The notes beneath the pieces were generated by a model, which saw only the letters and a program-made list of their open reading frames with translations, made no database searches and had not been told where the DNA came from. DNA of 64,000 nucleotides from Mesorhizobium sp. Pch-S. Lineage in GTDB: Bacteria; Pseudomonadota; Alphaproteobacteria; Rhizobiales; Rhizobiaceae. The stretch is taken from contig NZ_CP029562.1 of the NCBI RefSeq assembly GCF_004136315.1, positions 4,177,501 through 4,241,500 on the forward strand, read 5' to 3'. The translations under genes and the position numbers were made by a program. The stretch's first letter is position 1; each line of letters opens with the position of its first letter. Below are positions 7,797 through 16,087 of this stretch, in pieces.

Positions 7797-9536
7797 TCAG
7801 TAGGCTTTGAGGCCGATTATGCGATTTGCAGCGGATACAACCGCTTCAAGCGATGCAGCAACGATGTTGGTGTTGATACCCGCGCCGAAGACCTTGCCAC
7901 CAGGATGCTCCATTTCGACATAGGAGACGGCCGAGGCGTTCGAACCACGCTGCAAGGAATGCTCCGAGTAGTCGAGCACCGACATCGAAATGCCGACATG
8001 CCGCGAAAGCGCGTCGACAAACCCGTCGATCGGACCGGTACCCGTACCTTTGATGATGGTTTCCTTGCCCTTGTCGAGAATGACTGCCTCGACAACGCGC
8101 CGGCCTTTCACCGCAGGATCCGGGAATGTCTGATGATCGACAAACTTCAACCTGCCATGAGGCTGTTCGACATATCTGTCGATAAAGCGGTCGTAGATCC
8201 GCTTTGCCGGCACTTCCTTGCCCTCGGCATCGGTGATGGCCTGGATGTCCTGGCTGAATTCGATCTGCAGATTGCGCGGCAGGTTGATGCCGTAATCGGC
8301 CTGCAGCACATAGGCGATGCCGCCCTTGCCGGACTGCGAATTGATCCGGATGATCGCTTCGTAGGAGCGGCCGACATCCTGCGGGTCGATCGGCAGATAG
8401 GGCACTTCCCAGACTTCCTTGTTGGCGCTCTGTATCGCCTTCATGCCTTTGTTGATGGCGTCCTGATGCGAGCCGGAGAAGGCCGTATAGACCAGTTCGC
8501 CGACATAGGGATGGCGTTCGGGAATCTTGAGCTGGTTGGAATACTCATAGACGTCCTTCATGCGGTTGATGTCGGAGCAATCCAGATCCGGGTCGACGCC
8601 CTGCGTGAACATGTTGAGCGCCAGCGTGACGACGTCGACGTTGCCGGTGCGCTCGCCATTGCCGAACAGCGTGCCTTCGACACGGTCGGCGCCAGCCATC
8701 AGGCCAAGCTCGGTCGTGGCGATACCGGTGCCGCGGTCATTGTGCGGATGCAGCGAGATGATCAGGCTGTCGCGATTGTCGAGATGGCGGATCATCCATT
8801 CGATGCGGTCGGCATAGACGTTGGGCGTCGACATCTCGACGGTCGACGGCAGATTGATGATCAGCTTGTTGTCGGGTGTCGGCTTCACGATTTCGGTGAC
8901 CGCGTTGCAGATCTCCAGTGCCACCTCCAGTTCGGTGCCGGTGAAGCTCTCCGGCGAGTACTGAAAACGATAACCGCCACCGGCCTTGGCGGCCATGTCG
9001 GTGATCATCTTGGCGGCGTCGGTGGCAATCTGCTTGATGCCGGCGACATCCTTCTGGAAAACGACGCGGCGCTGCAACTCGCTGGTCGAATTGTAGAAAT
9101 GAACGATCGGGGTCTTGGCACCCTGGAGTGCCTCGAAGGTGCGCGTGATCAATTCCGGACGGCACTGTACCAGCACCTGCAGGTCGACATCGTCCGGAAC
9201 GCCGCTTTCTTCGATGCACCAGCGCGCGAAATCGAAATCGGTCTGCGACGCGGATGGGAAGCCGACCTCGATTTCCTTGAAGCCCATGTCGAGCAACAGT
9301 TGGAACATGCGCGCCTTGCGTTCATGGCCCATCGGGTCGATCAGCGCCTGGTTGCCGTCGCGCAGGTCGACGGAGCACCAGATCGGGGCTTTTTCGATCT
9401 TCCTGTCCGGCCAGGTGCGATCGGTGAGGCCGACCAGCGGGTAGGGTTCATACTTGCGTACGGCACTCGGCATGCCTTTGGGGGCGAAAGCTTGGGGCAT
9501 GTCGGCCTCGACGCTCGTTCGTTGCGTGAAATTCAT
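7797..9536 (-). CDS. leuA: 2-isopropylmalate synthase
   Basis: A 579-residue enzyme that condenses acetyl-CoA with 2-oxoisovalerate in the first committed step of leucine synthesis. The catalytic TIM barrel starts with WCSVDLRDGNQAL, and the metal-site HPHNDRGTG follows. The C-terminal part is the leucine-binding LeuA-dimer regulatory domain (GTGPIDGFVDAL, SNASAVSYVEM). Length and the WPDRKI start region fit the longer class II LeuA seen in rhizobia and actinobacteria. The ATG is preceded by CGGGAGA at good spacing. Upstream lie a repeat and a candidate leucine attenuator, so leucine supply probably controls transcription in addition to allosteric feedback. Confidence 0.97.
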   Translation of the reverse strand: MNFTQRTSVEADMPQAFAPKGMPSAVRKYEPYPLVGLTDRTWPDRKIEKAPIWCSVDLRDGNQALIDPMGHERKARMFQLLLDMGFKEIEVGFPSASQTDFDFARWCIEESGVPDDVDLQVLVQCRPELITRTFEALQGAKTPIVHFYNSTSELQRRVVFQKDVAGIKQIATDAAKMITDMAAKAGGGYRFQYSPESFTGTELEVALEICNAVTEIVKPTPDNKLIINLPSTVEMSTPNVYADRIEWMIRHLDNRDSLIISLHPHNDRGTGIATTELGLMAGADRVEGTLFGNGERTGNVDVVTLALNMFTQGVDPDLDCSDINRMKDVYEYSNQLKIPERHPYVGELVYTAFSGSHQDAINKGMKAIQSANKEVWEVPYLPIDPQDVGRSYEAIIRINSQSGKGGIAYVLQADYGINLPRNLQIEFSQDIQAITDAEGKEVPAKRIYDRFIDRYVEQPHGRLKFVDHQTFPDPAVKGRRVVEAVILDKGKETIIKGTGTGPIDGFVDALSRHVGISMSVLDYSEHSLQRGSNASAVSYVEMEHPGGKVFGAGINTNIVAASLEAVVSAANRIIGLKAY

Positions 9537-9590
9537 TTTTCAGTCTCCCGGCTGCTGTCCGGCATTGCCGAAGCACAAGCAGCGCCTTCA

Positions 9591-9688
9591 GAGCAATTCC
9601 AGGAAAAGTGTGTAACGGTTTTCCGTCCGGAATTGCGTAAAAGAGTTTAGAGCGTTTCCGCGTTTCCGTGAAAAACGGAAACGCTCCA
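9591..9688. repeat. RIME-like two-palindrome intergenic repeat, copy 1
   Basis: This copy is complete. Palindrome 1 runs from GAGCAATTCC to GGAATTGC (9591-9636), and palindrome 2 from GAGCGTTTCC to GGAAACGCTC (9650-9687). It lies between the leuA attenuator and the leuA start, so it forms part of the leuA 5' untranslated RNA. The architecture matches Rhizobium-specific intergenic mosaic elements, about 100 bp with two large palindromes; identity with the published families is inferred. Confidence 0.85.
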
Positions 9689-9726
9689 GCGAAGTCAATC
9701 GGTTTGGTGACTTGAGGAGCTTGCCT

Positions 9727-9759
9727 GGGAATAAGCCCTGGCGGCAACGACCGCCGGGC
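9727..9759 (-). terminator. Candidate leuA attenuator hairpin
   Basis: On the minus strand, GCCCGGCGG pairs with CCGCCAGGGC (one bulged A) around a six-base loop, followed by TTATTCCC. It starts seven bases after the stop codon of the leucine-rich leader peptide, the usual place for a transcription attenuator. The T-tract is weak, so it could instead be one arm of a longer alternative structure. Confidence 0.55.
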
Positions 9760-9765
9760 GCTCCT

Positions 9766-9885
9766 TCAGCGGACCCGGCGATCGCCGATAAGGCCGAGAA
9801 GAAGTAGAGCCGAGGAAAGCGCGCGCACGGTCTCGCCGGCCAGGCCGGTCGGACGGAAAGCAGATGCTGCTGGGCGCGTCTTCAT
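9766..9885 (-). CDS. leuL: Leucine leader peptide of leuA (candidate leuL)
   Basis: A 39-codon reading frame upstream of leuA on the same strand, too short for normal gene finding. Codons 27-30 are four consecutive leucines (CTA, CTT, CTT, CTC), followed by Gly and another Leu (CTT). Further Leu codons sit at 15 and 23. CTA and CTT are rarely used in G+C-rich rhizobia, so ribosomes should stall there when charged tRNA-Leu is scarce. A hairpin follows directly after the stop, and an AGAGAG ribosome-site-like stretch precedes the ATG. Leucine-rich leaders before leuA are known in alphaproteobacteria. The assignment rests on codon content and position, with no recognised sequence match. Confidence 0.68.
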   Translation of the reverse strand: MKTRPAASAFRPTGLAGETVRALSSALLLLGLIGDRRVR

Positions 9886-10032
9886 GGTCGCTCTCTTACA
9901 GGAGCGTTCCTTTCGAGGCAAGCCAGACGTCATCAGGTGCTATGAGGCCAGAGTGCCCGAGCGGTTTTCCTTTGCGGTTTCACACAAATGCGGCAGACTT
10001 CGCCGATCGCATAGCGACCAGGAGGACTGACC

Positions 10033-11199
10033 ATGAATTTCGTGTTCTTCTCGCCGCATTTTCCGGCCAACGGTGCCGATTTCTGTGATCGTCTGAAAAA
10101 AGCCGGCGCAACGGTGCTGGGCATCGGTGACGCGCCCTACGACCTTTTGGCGCCGAGACTCAAAGGGGCGCTCAGCGAATATTATCGCATCACCGACCTG
10201 GAAGATTACGACCAGACCTATCGGGCGATGGGGCACTTCATCCACAAATGGGGTCGCATCGACCGGTTCGAGTCGCTCAACGAGCATTGGCTCGATCTCG
10301 AGGCCGGTATCCGTACCGACTTCAACATCGAAGGCATCAAGCTCGACTATGTGAAGAACATCAAACGCAAAAGCCGCATGCGGGCCTCTTTCCGCAAGGC
10401 CGGCGTCAACGTCATCGCTCAGCGCAAGACATCGGACCGCGCTGGTGCCATGACCTTCCTGCGCAAGGTCGGCTATCCGGTGGTGGTGAAGCCGGATTCC
10501 GGTGCGGGTGCAGCACACACCTACAAGATCTCCAACGTTGCTGAACTGGACGAGTTCTTCCGCATCAAGCCGGAAGGCATGAGCTTCGTCATGGAGGAAT
10601 TCATCGACGGGCTGGTTGTGACCTATGACGGCCTGGTCAATCGGGACGGCAAGATCGTCTTTGCCGCGAGCACCAAGTATGACGACTCCATCATGGACGT
10701 CGTCAACAAGAACAAGCACATGAGCTACACCTGCCGTCCGGAAATCCCGGCGGAGGTGGAGGAGGCCGGCCGCAAGATCGTCAAGGCATTCGACCTCAAG
10801 GAGCGCTTCTTCCATATCGAACTGTTCGAAACCAGGCAGGGCCGGATCATCGCGCTCGAGGTCAACATCCGACCACCCGGCGCCTGGATGCCGGACGCGA
10901 TCAACTACAGCTTCGATATCGATATCTATGCCGAATGGGCCAACATGGTGGTCCGGAACGAGGTCGGCGGACCGTTCGAAGGCAAGTATTTCACCGTTTA
11001 CGCCAGCCGCAAGAAGCATATCCGCTATCGCCACAGCCACGCCGATGTGTTAGCCGCCCACGCCGACAAGATCGTCCATCATCAGGACATCGAAGAGGTC
11101 TTCAGCCGCGCCATGGGAAACTACGCCTATCAATTGCGGTCGCGCGACCGCCAGGCCCTGCGGGAAGCGGTCGACTACATCCATGCCGAGGAGGCGTAA
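10033..11199 (+). CDS. ATP-grasp domain protein
   Basis: A 388-residue protein of the ATP-grasp superfamily, whose members use ATP to activate a carboxylate as an acyl-phosphate and join it to an amine or thiol. Seen in order: an N-terminal pre-ATP-grasp domain, the ATP-binding loop in YPVVVKPDSGAGA (about residue 150), a metal- and nucleotide-binding SFVMEEFIDG strand, and the C-terminal magnesium site in ALEVNIRPPGAWMPD. It is not a recognisable biotin carboxylase, D-Ala ligase or RimK. AGGAGGA before the ATG fixes the start. The esterase-like gene begins three bases after its stop, so the two are almost certainly one operon and may act on the same molecule. Confidence 0.85.
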   Translation: MNFVFFSPHFPANGADFCDRLKKAGATVLGIGDAPYDLLAPRLKGALSEYYRITDLEDYDQTYRAMGHFIHKWGRIDRFESLNEHWLDLEAGIRTDFNIEGIKLDYVKNIKRKSRMRASFRKAGVNVIAQRKTSDRAGAMTFLRKVGYPVVVKPDSGAGAAHTYKISNVAELDEFFRIKPEGMSFVMEEFIDGLVVTYDGLVNRDGKIVFAASTKYDDSIMDVVNKNKHMSYTCRPEIPAEVEEAGRKIVKAFDLKERFFHIELFETRQGRIIALEVNIRPPGAWMPDAINYSFDIDIYAEWANMVVRNEVGGPFEGKYFTVYASRKKHIRYRHSHADVLAAHADKIVHHQDIEEVFSRAMGNYAYQLRSRDRQALREAVDYIHAEEA

Positions 11200-11202
11200 G
11201 CG

Positions 11203-11979
11203 ATGGACATCTCCTATCACAAGCGCTGGAGTGGCAAACTCGGGCGCGACATGGAATACAAGCGCTACGGTTATGCCGGCCGTTCCGTCATTGTCTTTCC
11301 GACCTCGCAAGGGCGCTTCTACCAATTCGAGGATGCCGGCGGAGTGGGCTCACTGGCCGAGTTCATAGACACCGGCCGCATCCAGATCTTTACGGTCGAC
11401 GGCATCGACAGCGAGAGCTTCTTCGACAAGCACGGCGCCCCCGCGCAGCGGATCGCCCGGCATGAAGCCTATTTCCGCTATCTGCGCGAAGAGGCCTTGC
11501 CTGAATTCGCGGCCATCGCTTCGGAAGCCAACGGCGGACGCTCGCTGAAACCGCTGTTCTCGGGCTGTTCGATGGGGGGATATCACTCATCGAATTTCGT
11601 GTTCCGCTATCCCGATCTGGCCGCCGGCGTGATTTCCCTCTCCGGTGTCTATTCGACCCGGGGGTTCCTCGGGGACGGCCTGGCTGGCGATATCTATTAC
11701 AACTCTCCGCTCGACTATCTGCCCGGCGTTTCCGATGACGCCCTGCTTTCACGGTTGCGCGCGCTGCGGCTGATCTTCTGCTGCGGGCAGGGTGCCTGGG
11801 AAGAGCAGATGCTGGCGGAAACGCATGCATTGGAACGCGTGCTGCGTGACAAGGCCATCCCGGCCTGGGTCGACTACTGGGGCGGCGATGTCGACCACGA
11901 CTGGCCGTGGTGGCACAAGCAGCTTCCCTATTTTTTCAGCCGCTGGCTGGATGAGGATCTGAAACACCGGCTGGATTGA
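11203..11979 (+). CDS. Esterase-superfamily hydrolase (COG4947-like)
   Basis: A 258-residue alpha/beta-hydrolase-type protein. The nucleophile elbow is GCSMGG (Ser at about 123) and a likely catalytic histidine lies in DHDWPWWHKQ near residue 227. The acidic member of the triad is not obvious. There is no signal peptide, so it is predicted to be cytoplasmic. It looks like the small 'uncharacterised esterase' group rather than a secreted PHB depolymerase. GAGGAGG, lying inside the end of the ATP-grasp gene, gives its ribosome site, which supports translational linkage. A ligase plus a hydrolase suggests making or editing of an amide, ester or peptide-like product; this is inference. Confidence 0.8.
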   Translation: MDISYHKRWSGKLGRDMEYKRYGYAGRSVIVFPTSQGRFYQFEDAGGVGSLAEFIDTGRIQIFTVDGIDSESFFDKHGAPAQRIARHEAYFRYLREEALPEFAAIASEANGGRSLKPLFSGCSMGGYHSSNFVFRYPDLAAGVISLSGVYSTRGFLGDGLAGDIYYNSPLDYLPGVSDDALLSRLRALRLIFCCGQGAWEEQMLAETHALERVLRDKAIPAWVDYWGGDVDHDWPWWHKQLPYFFSRWLDEDLKHRLD

Positions 11980-12064
11980 GGTTGTCCTTTCGCATTCCCA
12001 CCTTGTTGTCTGCCCTTCCCGATTGTCGTAACCAATCCAAGGGTGAGGGATGAGGAGGAACAGC

Positions 12065-13057
12065 ATGGCATTTTCTAAATTCACACGTCGCGCGGTCTTG
12101 GCGCTCGGTCTGTCGGTGCTACCACTGGCAGGCATGGTCTCTCAGTCGGTCGCGCAGGAATTCCCCAACCGTACGGTGACGCTGGTGGTGCCGTTCGCCG
12201 CCGGTGGCTCGACCGACCTCGTTGCACGCATCATCGCGCAGAAGATGTCTGATGATCTCGGCCAGCAGGTCATCGTCGAGAACGTCGCCGGTGCTGGCGG
12301 CAACATCGGCGCCGATCGCGTCGCGCGCGCCGATCCGGATGGCTACACCATCCTGATGGGCACCGTTGCGACCCATGCGCTCAACCCGCTGATCCTGAAA
12401 ACCAAGCCCTACGACCCCGAGAAGGACTTCTCGCCGGTCTCCCTGCTGGTGATCGTCCCCAACGTGCTGGTGGTCAATCCGGAATTGCCGGCCAAGAACG
12501 TGCAGGAGCTGGTTGCGCTGCTGAAGGCTGAACCGGATAAATACTCCTACGCCTCATCAGGCATTGGCACGCCGCTGCACCTCTCGGGCGAACTGTTCAA
12601 GATCATGGCGGGCGTCGAAATGCAGCACATTCCCTACAAGGGCGCTGGTCCGGCACTCAACGACGTGATCGCCAACCAGGTGCCCATCATGTTCGACAAC
12701 CTGCCGTCCTCATCCTCGCACATCAAGGGCGGCACGCTGAAGGCGCTGGGCGTGACGACGGCCAAACGTGTGCCGTCGTTCCCTGACCTGCCGACCATCG
12801 CCGAGTCCGGCGTGCCGGGTTACGAAACCTATACCTGGAATGCGCTGTTTGCGCCGCCCGGCACGCCGAAGGAGGTGGTCGACCGCCTCAATGCATCGGC
12901 GAACAAGGCGATGAAAGATCCGGCGGTGATTGCAAAGATGGGCGATTTCAGCGCCACCATCGTCGGCTCGACCCCGGAAGAGCTTGGCTCCCACGTCAAG
13001 GCAGAGCTCGCCAAATGGGAGCCGATCGTCAAGCAGGCCAAAATCCAGGTCGATTGA
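12065..13057 (+). CDS. Bug/TctC-family periplasmic substrate-binding protein
   Basis: A 330-residue extracytoplasmic binding protein. It has a signal peptide (basic start, hydrophobic core, cleavage after SQSVAQ), then PNRTVTLVVPFAAGGSTD, the usual first strand and carboxylate-binding loop of the Bug family, and later PYKGAGPALNDVIANQV. Such proteins feed tripartite tricarboxylate transporters. No TctA or TctB membrane gene is in the window, so this is an orphan binding protein that may share a transporter elsewhere or act as a sensor. ATG at 12065 is chosen because GAGGAGG lies six bases upstream; an earlier in-frame start lacks one. Confidence 0.9.
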   Translation: MAFSKFTRRAVLALGLSVLPLAGMVSQSVAQEFPNRTVTLVVPFAAGGSTDLVARIIAQKMSDDLGQQVIVENVAGAGGNIGADRVARADPDGYTILMGTVATHALNPLILKTKPYDPEKDFSPVSLLVIVPNVLVVNPELPAKNVQELVALLKAEPDKYSYASSGIGTPLHLSGELFKIMAGVEMQHIPYKGAGPALNDVIANQVPIMFDNLPSSSSHIKGGTLKALGVTTAKRVPSFPDLPTIAESGVPGYETYTWNALFAPPGTPKEVVDRLNASANKAMKDPAVIAKMGDFSATIVGSTPEELGSHVKAELAKWEPIVKQAKIQVD

Positions 13058-13085
13058 TCGAAGCCTCCGAGCGGTTGCGCGGGAG

Positions 13086-13406
13086 TTAGCCCTGCGCACC
13101 CGCATCGGCGGGCTGGTTCAGCCCATAGCCACCTGCCGGTTCGGTTTCGAACTGAAAGTCGAACCCGGACACCATCGGGCGGGCCTTGGCGATTGCTTCC
13201 TGCACATGCGGAAGCTGCAGTGATGCCTTGTGGCTCGCGGCATCGATCCAGACCTCGGTGACCCAGATCGCCGTTGTGTCTGCGGGGTCACGGGCGACGA
13301 TGTAATTCAGGCAGCCGGGCATGGAATCGGTGGCTTCGAGCAGGAGCTGCAGGAGTTCCTCTCGCTTGCCGGGAGTTGCGCGCATCTTTCCGATCAGGCC
13401 ATACAT
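13086..13406 (-). CDS. Antibiotic-biosynthesis-monooxygenase-fold protein (YgiN-like)
   Basis: A 106-residue ABM-fold protein with KMRATPGKREELLQLL, NYIVARDPADTTAIWVTEVW and HVQEAI, matching the ferredoxin-like dimeric fold of quinol monooxygenases and heme-degrading relatives. Small size and no other domain suggest a cytoplasmic dimer. The substrate cannot be inferred. ATG at 13406 is preferred over 13445 because AAGGGAG lies eight bases upstream and the fold begins there. It converges with the Bug-type binding-protein gene. Confidence 0.85.
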   Translation of the reverse strand: MYGLIGKMRATPGKREELLQLLLEATDSMPGCLNYIVARDPADTTAIWVTEVWIDAASHKASLQLPHVQEAIAKARPMVSGFDFQFETEPAGGYGLNQPADAGAQG

Positions 13407-13466
13407 CAGGCACTCCCTTCGATCGCCACCCTCTATACTGATCATCCGATGAAATCGGGCCCGATA

Positions 13467-13904
13467 TCAAGGCCTTAGATAAGCATACCCTGCGGCCTGC
13501 AGCTCGGCGAGTTTCACGACCCCGCCAGCATCGGCGCTGACGAAGCCCTCGAACAGATCCGGCAACGCTATGTCCATGCCGTGCATGGTGTTGGCGCAGG
13601 CCTGTGGCGTCATGCCCCTTTTCACCAGACCGGCAAAACGGCTGGAGACCGCTGCTGAAGCGCCGTCGCGCTTGAAAGCGGCCAGCGCCGGACCATGGAC
13701 CACCAGGACGATGTCGACCTCGCCGCCGGTGCCATCGAAATGGTTCTTGATGTTGCCAAGCACGAAGGCGACCTTGTCGAGGTCATCGAGATGGTAGGCG
13801 ACCTTCTGTCTTGGATACGATACCGGCGCAGCCGTTGCCGCCGTCAACCCCAGAAGCGCTCCGGTCGAAGCCAGAAATCCGCGGAAGATATCCCTGCGAA
13901 GCAT
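13467..13904 (-). CDS. Exported DsrE-family protein
   Basis: A 145-residue protein with an N-terminal export signal (RRDIFRGF, then a hydrophobic run ending TAATAAP). The paired arginines hint at a Tat-type signal, but the motif is imperfect. The mature part resembles DsrE-like proteins: KVAYHLDDLDKVAFVLGNIKN, then VVHGPALAAF, and one conserved cysteine in PQACANTM. DsrE-like proteins handle sulfur or bind small ligands, and periplasmic versions are common and poorly understood. It is divergent from the secreted duplicated protein. Confidence 0.78.
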   Translation of the reverse strand: MLRRDIFRGFLASTGALLGLTAATAAPVSYPRQKVAYHLDDLDKVAFVLGNIKNHFDGTGGEVDIVLVVHGPALAAFKRDGASAAVSSRFAGLVKRGMTPQACANTMHGMDIALPDLFEGFVSADAGGVVKLAELQAAGYAYLRP

Positions 13905-13998
13905 GAAAACCGTCCCGTTCTAGGCAGCATAATGCGCGTGGCCTTCGACTGGTTCCTAGCATAAAATCCGCGACAGCGGATCTCTGTGGGAGGGCTCG

Positions 13999-15087
13999 AT
14001 GATGATGTCGAGAAAGATCGCAGCGGGGAGTGCAGCAATCGTCGGCGCGCTCATCGCGACAGCCGCGGCTCATGCCGATGAGCCGCGCATGCTGAAGGAG
14101 CTCAGCCCGGATGGCGGCGGCGCCTGTTTCAGCCGTGTTTATGATGCGAGCCATCTGAAAGCCCACCCGCATCAGAAGGTTGCGCGGATCTTCTTCTATC
14201 ATGGTCCCGATCCGGTCAGCCGACCGAGCGAAGACCCGACGGATGGCTTGGGTACCGCTGGCTACAACGGCTTCATGGCGACGACGGTACGGGGTGCTTC
14301 CAAGCCCGAATGGGTCGGCGGCTGGTGCAATGTTTCAGGAGAGACAGGCGAGAAAGCCGCGATCCATTGCGGCATGGAGTGCGACCGGACCATGGCCGAG
14401 CTGAGCCTGGATGCCAAGGGACGGCTCAAGGTCGATGCCTTCGACCGCGACATCTACCTGGACATCGGCGCGGAAGACGAGCTTGGCACGGCGGAATACG
14501 AGCGCCAGGCACTTGGTACGGACGATAACGGCTTCCTGCTCGAGCGAAGGCCCGCAGCGGATTGCAAGGCGGAATTCGCACGCATCGCTCCGGCCAATCC
14601 GGCGCAGGGCGATCCGTTGCGCATACGGTTGAAGCCTGACCAGCCCTTCTGCTTCGGGCGGGACTATTCACTCGAGCACCTGGCATCGCATCCCGAACAG
14701 GTGACGCAGACCATCCGGGTCTCTCGTGGCGCGGCACAGGTTGCAAGCTTTGCCGCCCAGGGAAGCGCCGCGGACTGGCCGAATGGTGCCGATCTTGTGG
14801 TTGCCATGACCACACGCAAAGGCGGTGTGAAGGCCACGCAAAGTTACTCCTGCCAGGGCGAAGCCGACCAGTGGCGCTGCGTGGCGATTGTCGCCACCGG
14901 TGGGGCGTCCTGCGATCTCTCGGAAAAGGAAATCTACCTGCGCCGCGGCGCCAATGGCACCATGATGCTGGCCAACCCGAAGGAAAGCCTGCCGCTCACC
15001 GATCTGTGCCAGGGGGGCGGCGATACAAAATCGGACGACAGGGTCTTCCGCCTGGAGGCGATGCCGCAGTCAGCCTGTTCGCAGTAA
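13999..15087 (+). CDS. Secreted protein of unknown function with internal duplication
   Basis: A 362-residue protein with a signal peptide (cleavage near AAAHADE). Two halves share the pattern C-F-x-R-x-Y-x3-H-L-x2-H-P-x-Q (CFSRVYDASHLKAHPHQ near residue 43 and CFGRDYSLEHLASHPEQ near residue 218). Both halves also contain further cysteines in comparable places, suggesting two similar disulfide-stabilised domains. No enzyme motif is recognised. GGGAGGG lies just upstream of three consecutive in-frame ATGs (13999, 14002, 14005), and any could be used. Predicted to be periplasmic. It sits alone between the DsrE-like gene and a RIME-like repeat. Confidence 0.75.
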   Translation: MMMSRKIAAGSAAIVGALIATAAAHADEPRMLKELSPDGGGACFSRVYDASHLKAHPHQKVARIFFYHGPDPVSRPSEDPTDGLGTAGYNGFMATTVRGASKPEWVGGWCNVSGETGEKAAIHCGMECDRTMAELSLDAKGRLKVDAFDRDIYLDIGAEDELGTAEYERQALGTDDNGFLLERRPAADCKAEFARIAPANPAQGDPLRIRLKPDQPFCFGRDYSLEHLASHPEQVTQTIRVSRGAAQVASFAAQGSAADWPNGADLVVAMTTRKGGVKATQSYSCQGEADQWRCVAIVATGGASCDLSEKEIYLRRGANGTMMLANPKESLPLTDLCQGGGDTKSDDRVFRLEAMPQSACSQ

Positions 15088-15108
15088 GCTTGAGCAAAAT
15101 AGAAAACT

Positions 15109-15148
15109 GGAGCGTTCCCGCGTTTCCGTGAGAAAGGGAAACGCTCCC
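15109..15148. repeat. RIME-like repeat, copy 2 (palindrome 2 only)
   Basis: Arms GGAGCGTTCCC and GGGAAACGCTCCC enclose a GCGTTTCCGTGAGAAA-type centre. Palindrome 1 is missing. It lies between the convergent ends of the secreted-protein gene and the cation-efflux gene, where it may act as a transcript 3' hairpin. Confidence 0.8.
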
Positions 15149-15152
15149 GGCT

Positions 15153-16081
15153 TCAGGCGAAGGGGACCGCAACCGTTCCCTTCGGCAACTTGGCTTCGTT
15201 GTCCGGCTCGACGTGGATGGTGACACGCACGGACGGGATCTCGGCCTTCAACGCATCCTCGATGCGGTCGCAGATGACATGGCTGTCGCCGACCGACATA
15301 TCCGCATCGACCACCATGTGAAATTCGATGAAGGTGGCGCGGCCGGCAATACGGGTCCTCAGGTCGTGGACTTCCTGCGCGCCCTTTGAATTGGCAGAGA
15401 TTATGTCGCGGATGCGCATGTGCTCGTCCATCTCGACGGCGCGGTCCATCAGCCCGCTCATCGACGAACCGATGACATGCCAGCCCTGCCACAGGATGTT
15501 CAGCGCAACGATGACGGCCAGCGCGGGGTCGAGGAAGCGCCAGCCGGTGTAGACTGCCCCGACCAGACCCACGAAGACGCCGACCGAGGTGACGACGTCG
15601 GTCAGGATATGCTTGCCGTCGGCGACAAGGGCTGGGGAGCGCGCGGAACGGCGCTGCTGATCAGCATCCAGGCCCAGACGGCGTTGAGCAAGGTCGCGAG
15701 GCCGTTGACGGCCAGACCCATCCACGGCTGTTCGAGCGGGGCCGGATTCTGCCAGGTGCGCCAGACCTCGTTGAGGATCAGCATGGCGGCGACCACGATC
15801 AGCACACCCTCCAGAACGGCGGAGAGGTACTCCGCCTTGTGATGGCCGAAGGGGTGGTCCTGGTCGGCGGGCTTGTGGCTGATGCGGATCGCCCAGAAGG
15901 CGGCAGCCGAGGCGATCACGTTGACGATCGATTCCAGTGCATCCGAATAGAGCGCGACAGAGCCGGTGATCAGCCAGGCGAGCAGCTTGAGGCCGAGCAC
16001 GACGAAGGCCACCACGATCGACCAGAAGGCGAGCGTGGCGACTTTCTGCTTGGATGCGTCCTTGGCCGTAACTGCTGTCAT
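15153..16081 (-). pseudogene. Cation diffusion facilitator transporter, frameshifted
   Basis: Two overlapping minus-strand frames together make one CDF family protein of about 308 residues. The first frame (from ATG 16081) encodes the N-terminal helices, including the metal-site SDALESIVNV and DHPFGHHKAEYLSA. The second resumes at SPALVADGKHILTDVVTSVG, the second metal-site helix, and runs through the cytoplasmic C-terminal domain to 15153. The switch must occur at about 15645-15661 and equals loss of one base. CDF proteins export Zn, Fe, Co or Mn by proton antiport. It begins six bases after the trpE(G) stop. Either a genuine recent mutation or a sequencing error; everything else looks intact. 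Confidence 0.85.
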
Positions 16082-16087
16082 TTCCGT

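Noticed and set aside
7644..9650. A 668-codon open frame opposite leuA
   Set aside because: Antisense shadow of leuA; no recognisable domain, and the frame exists because of codon-position G+C bias.
9945..9985. tRNA-Leu/Ser-like stretch (GAGTGCCCGAGCGGTTTTCC)
   Set aside because: Only the D-arm-like part is present. No anticodon stem, T-arm or acceptor stem follows before the ATP-grasp gene starts.
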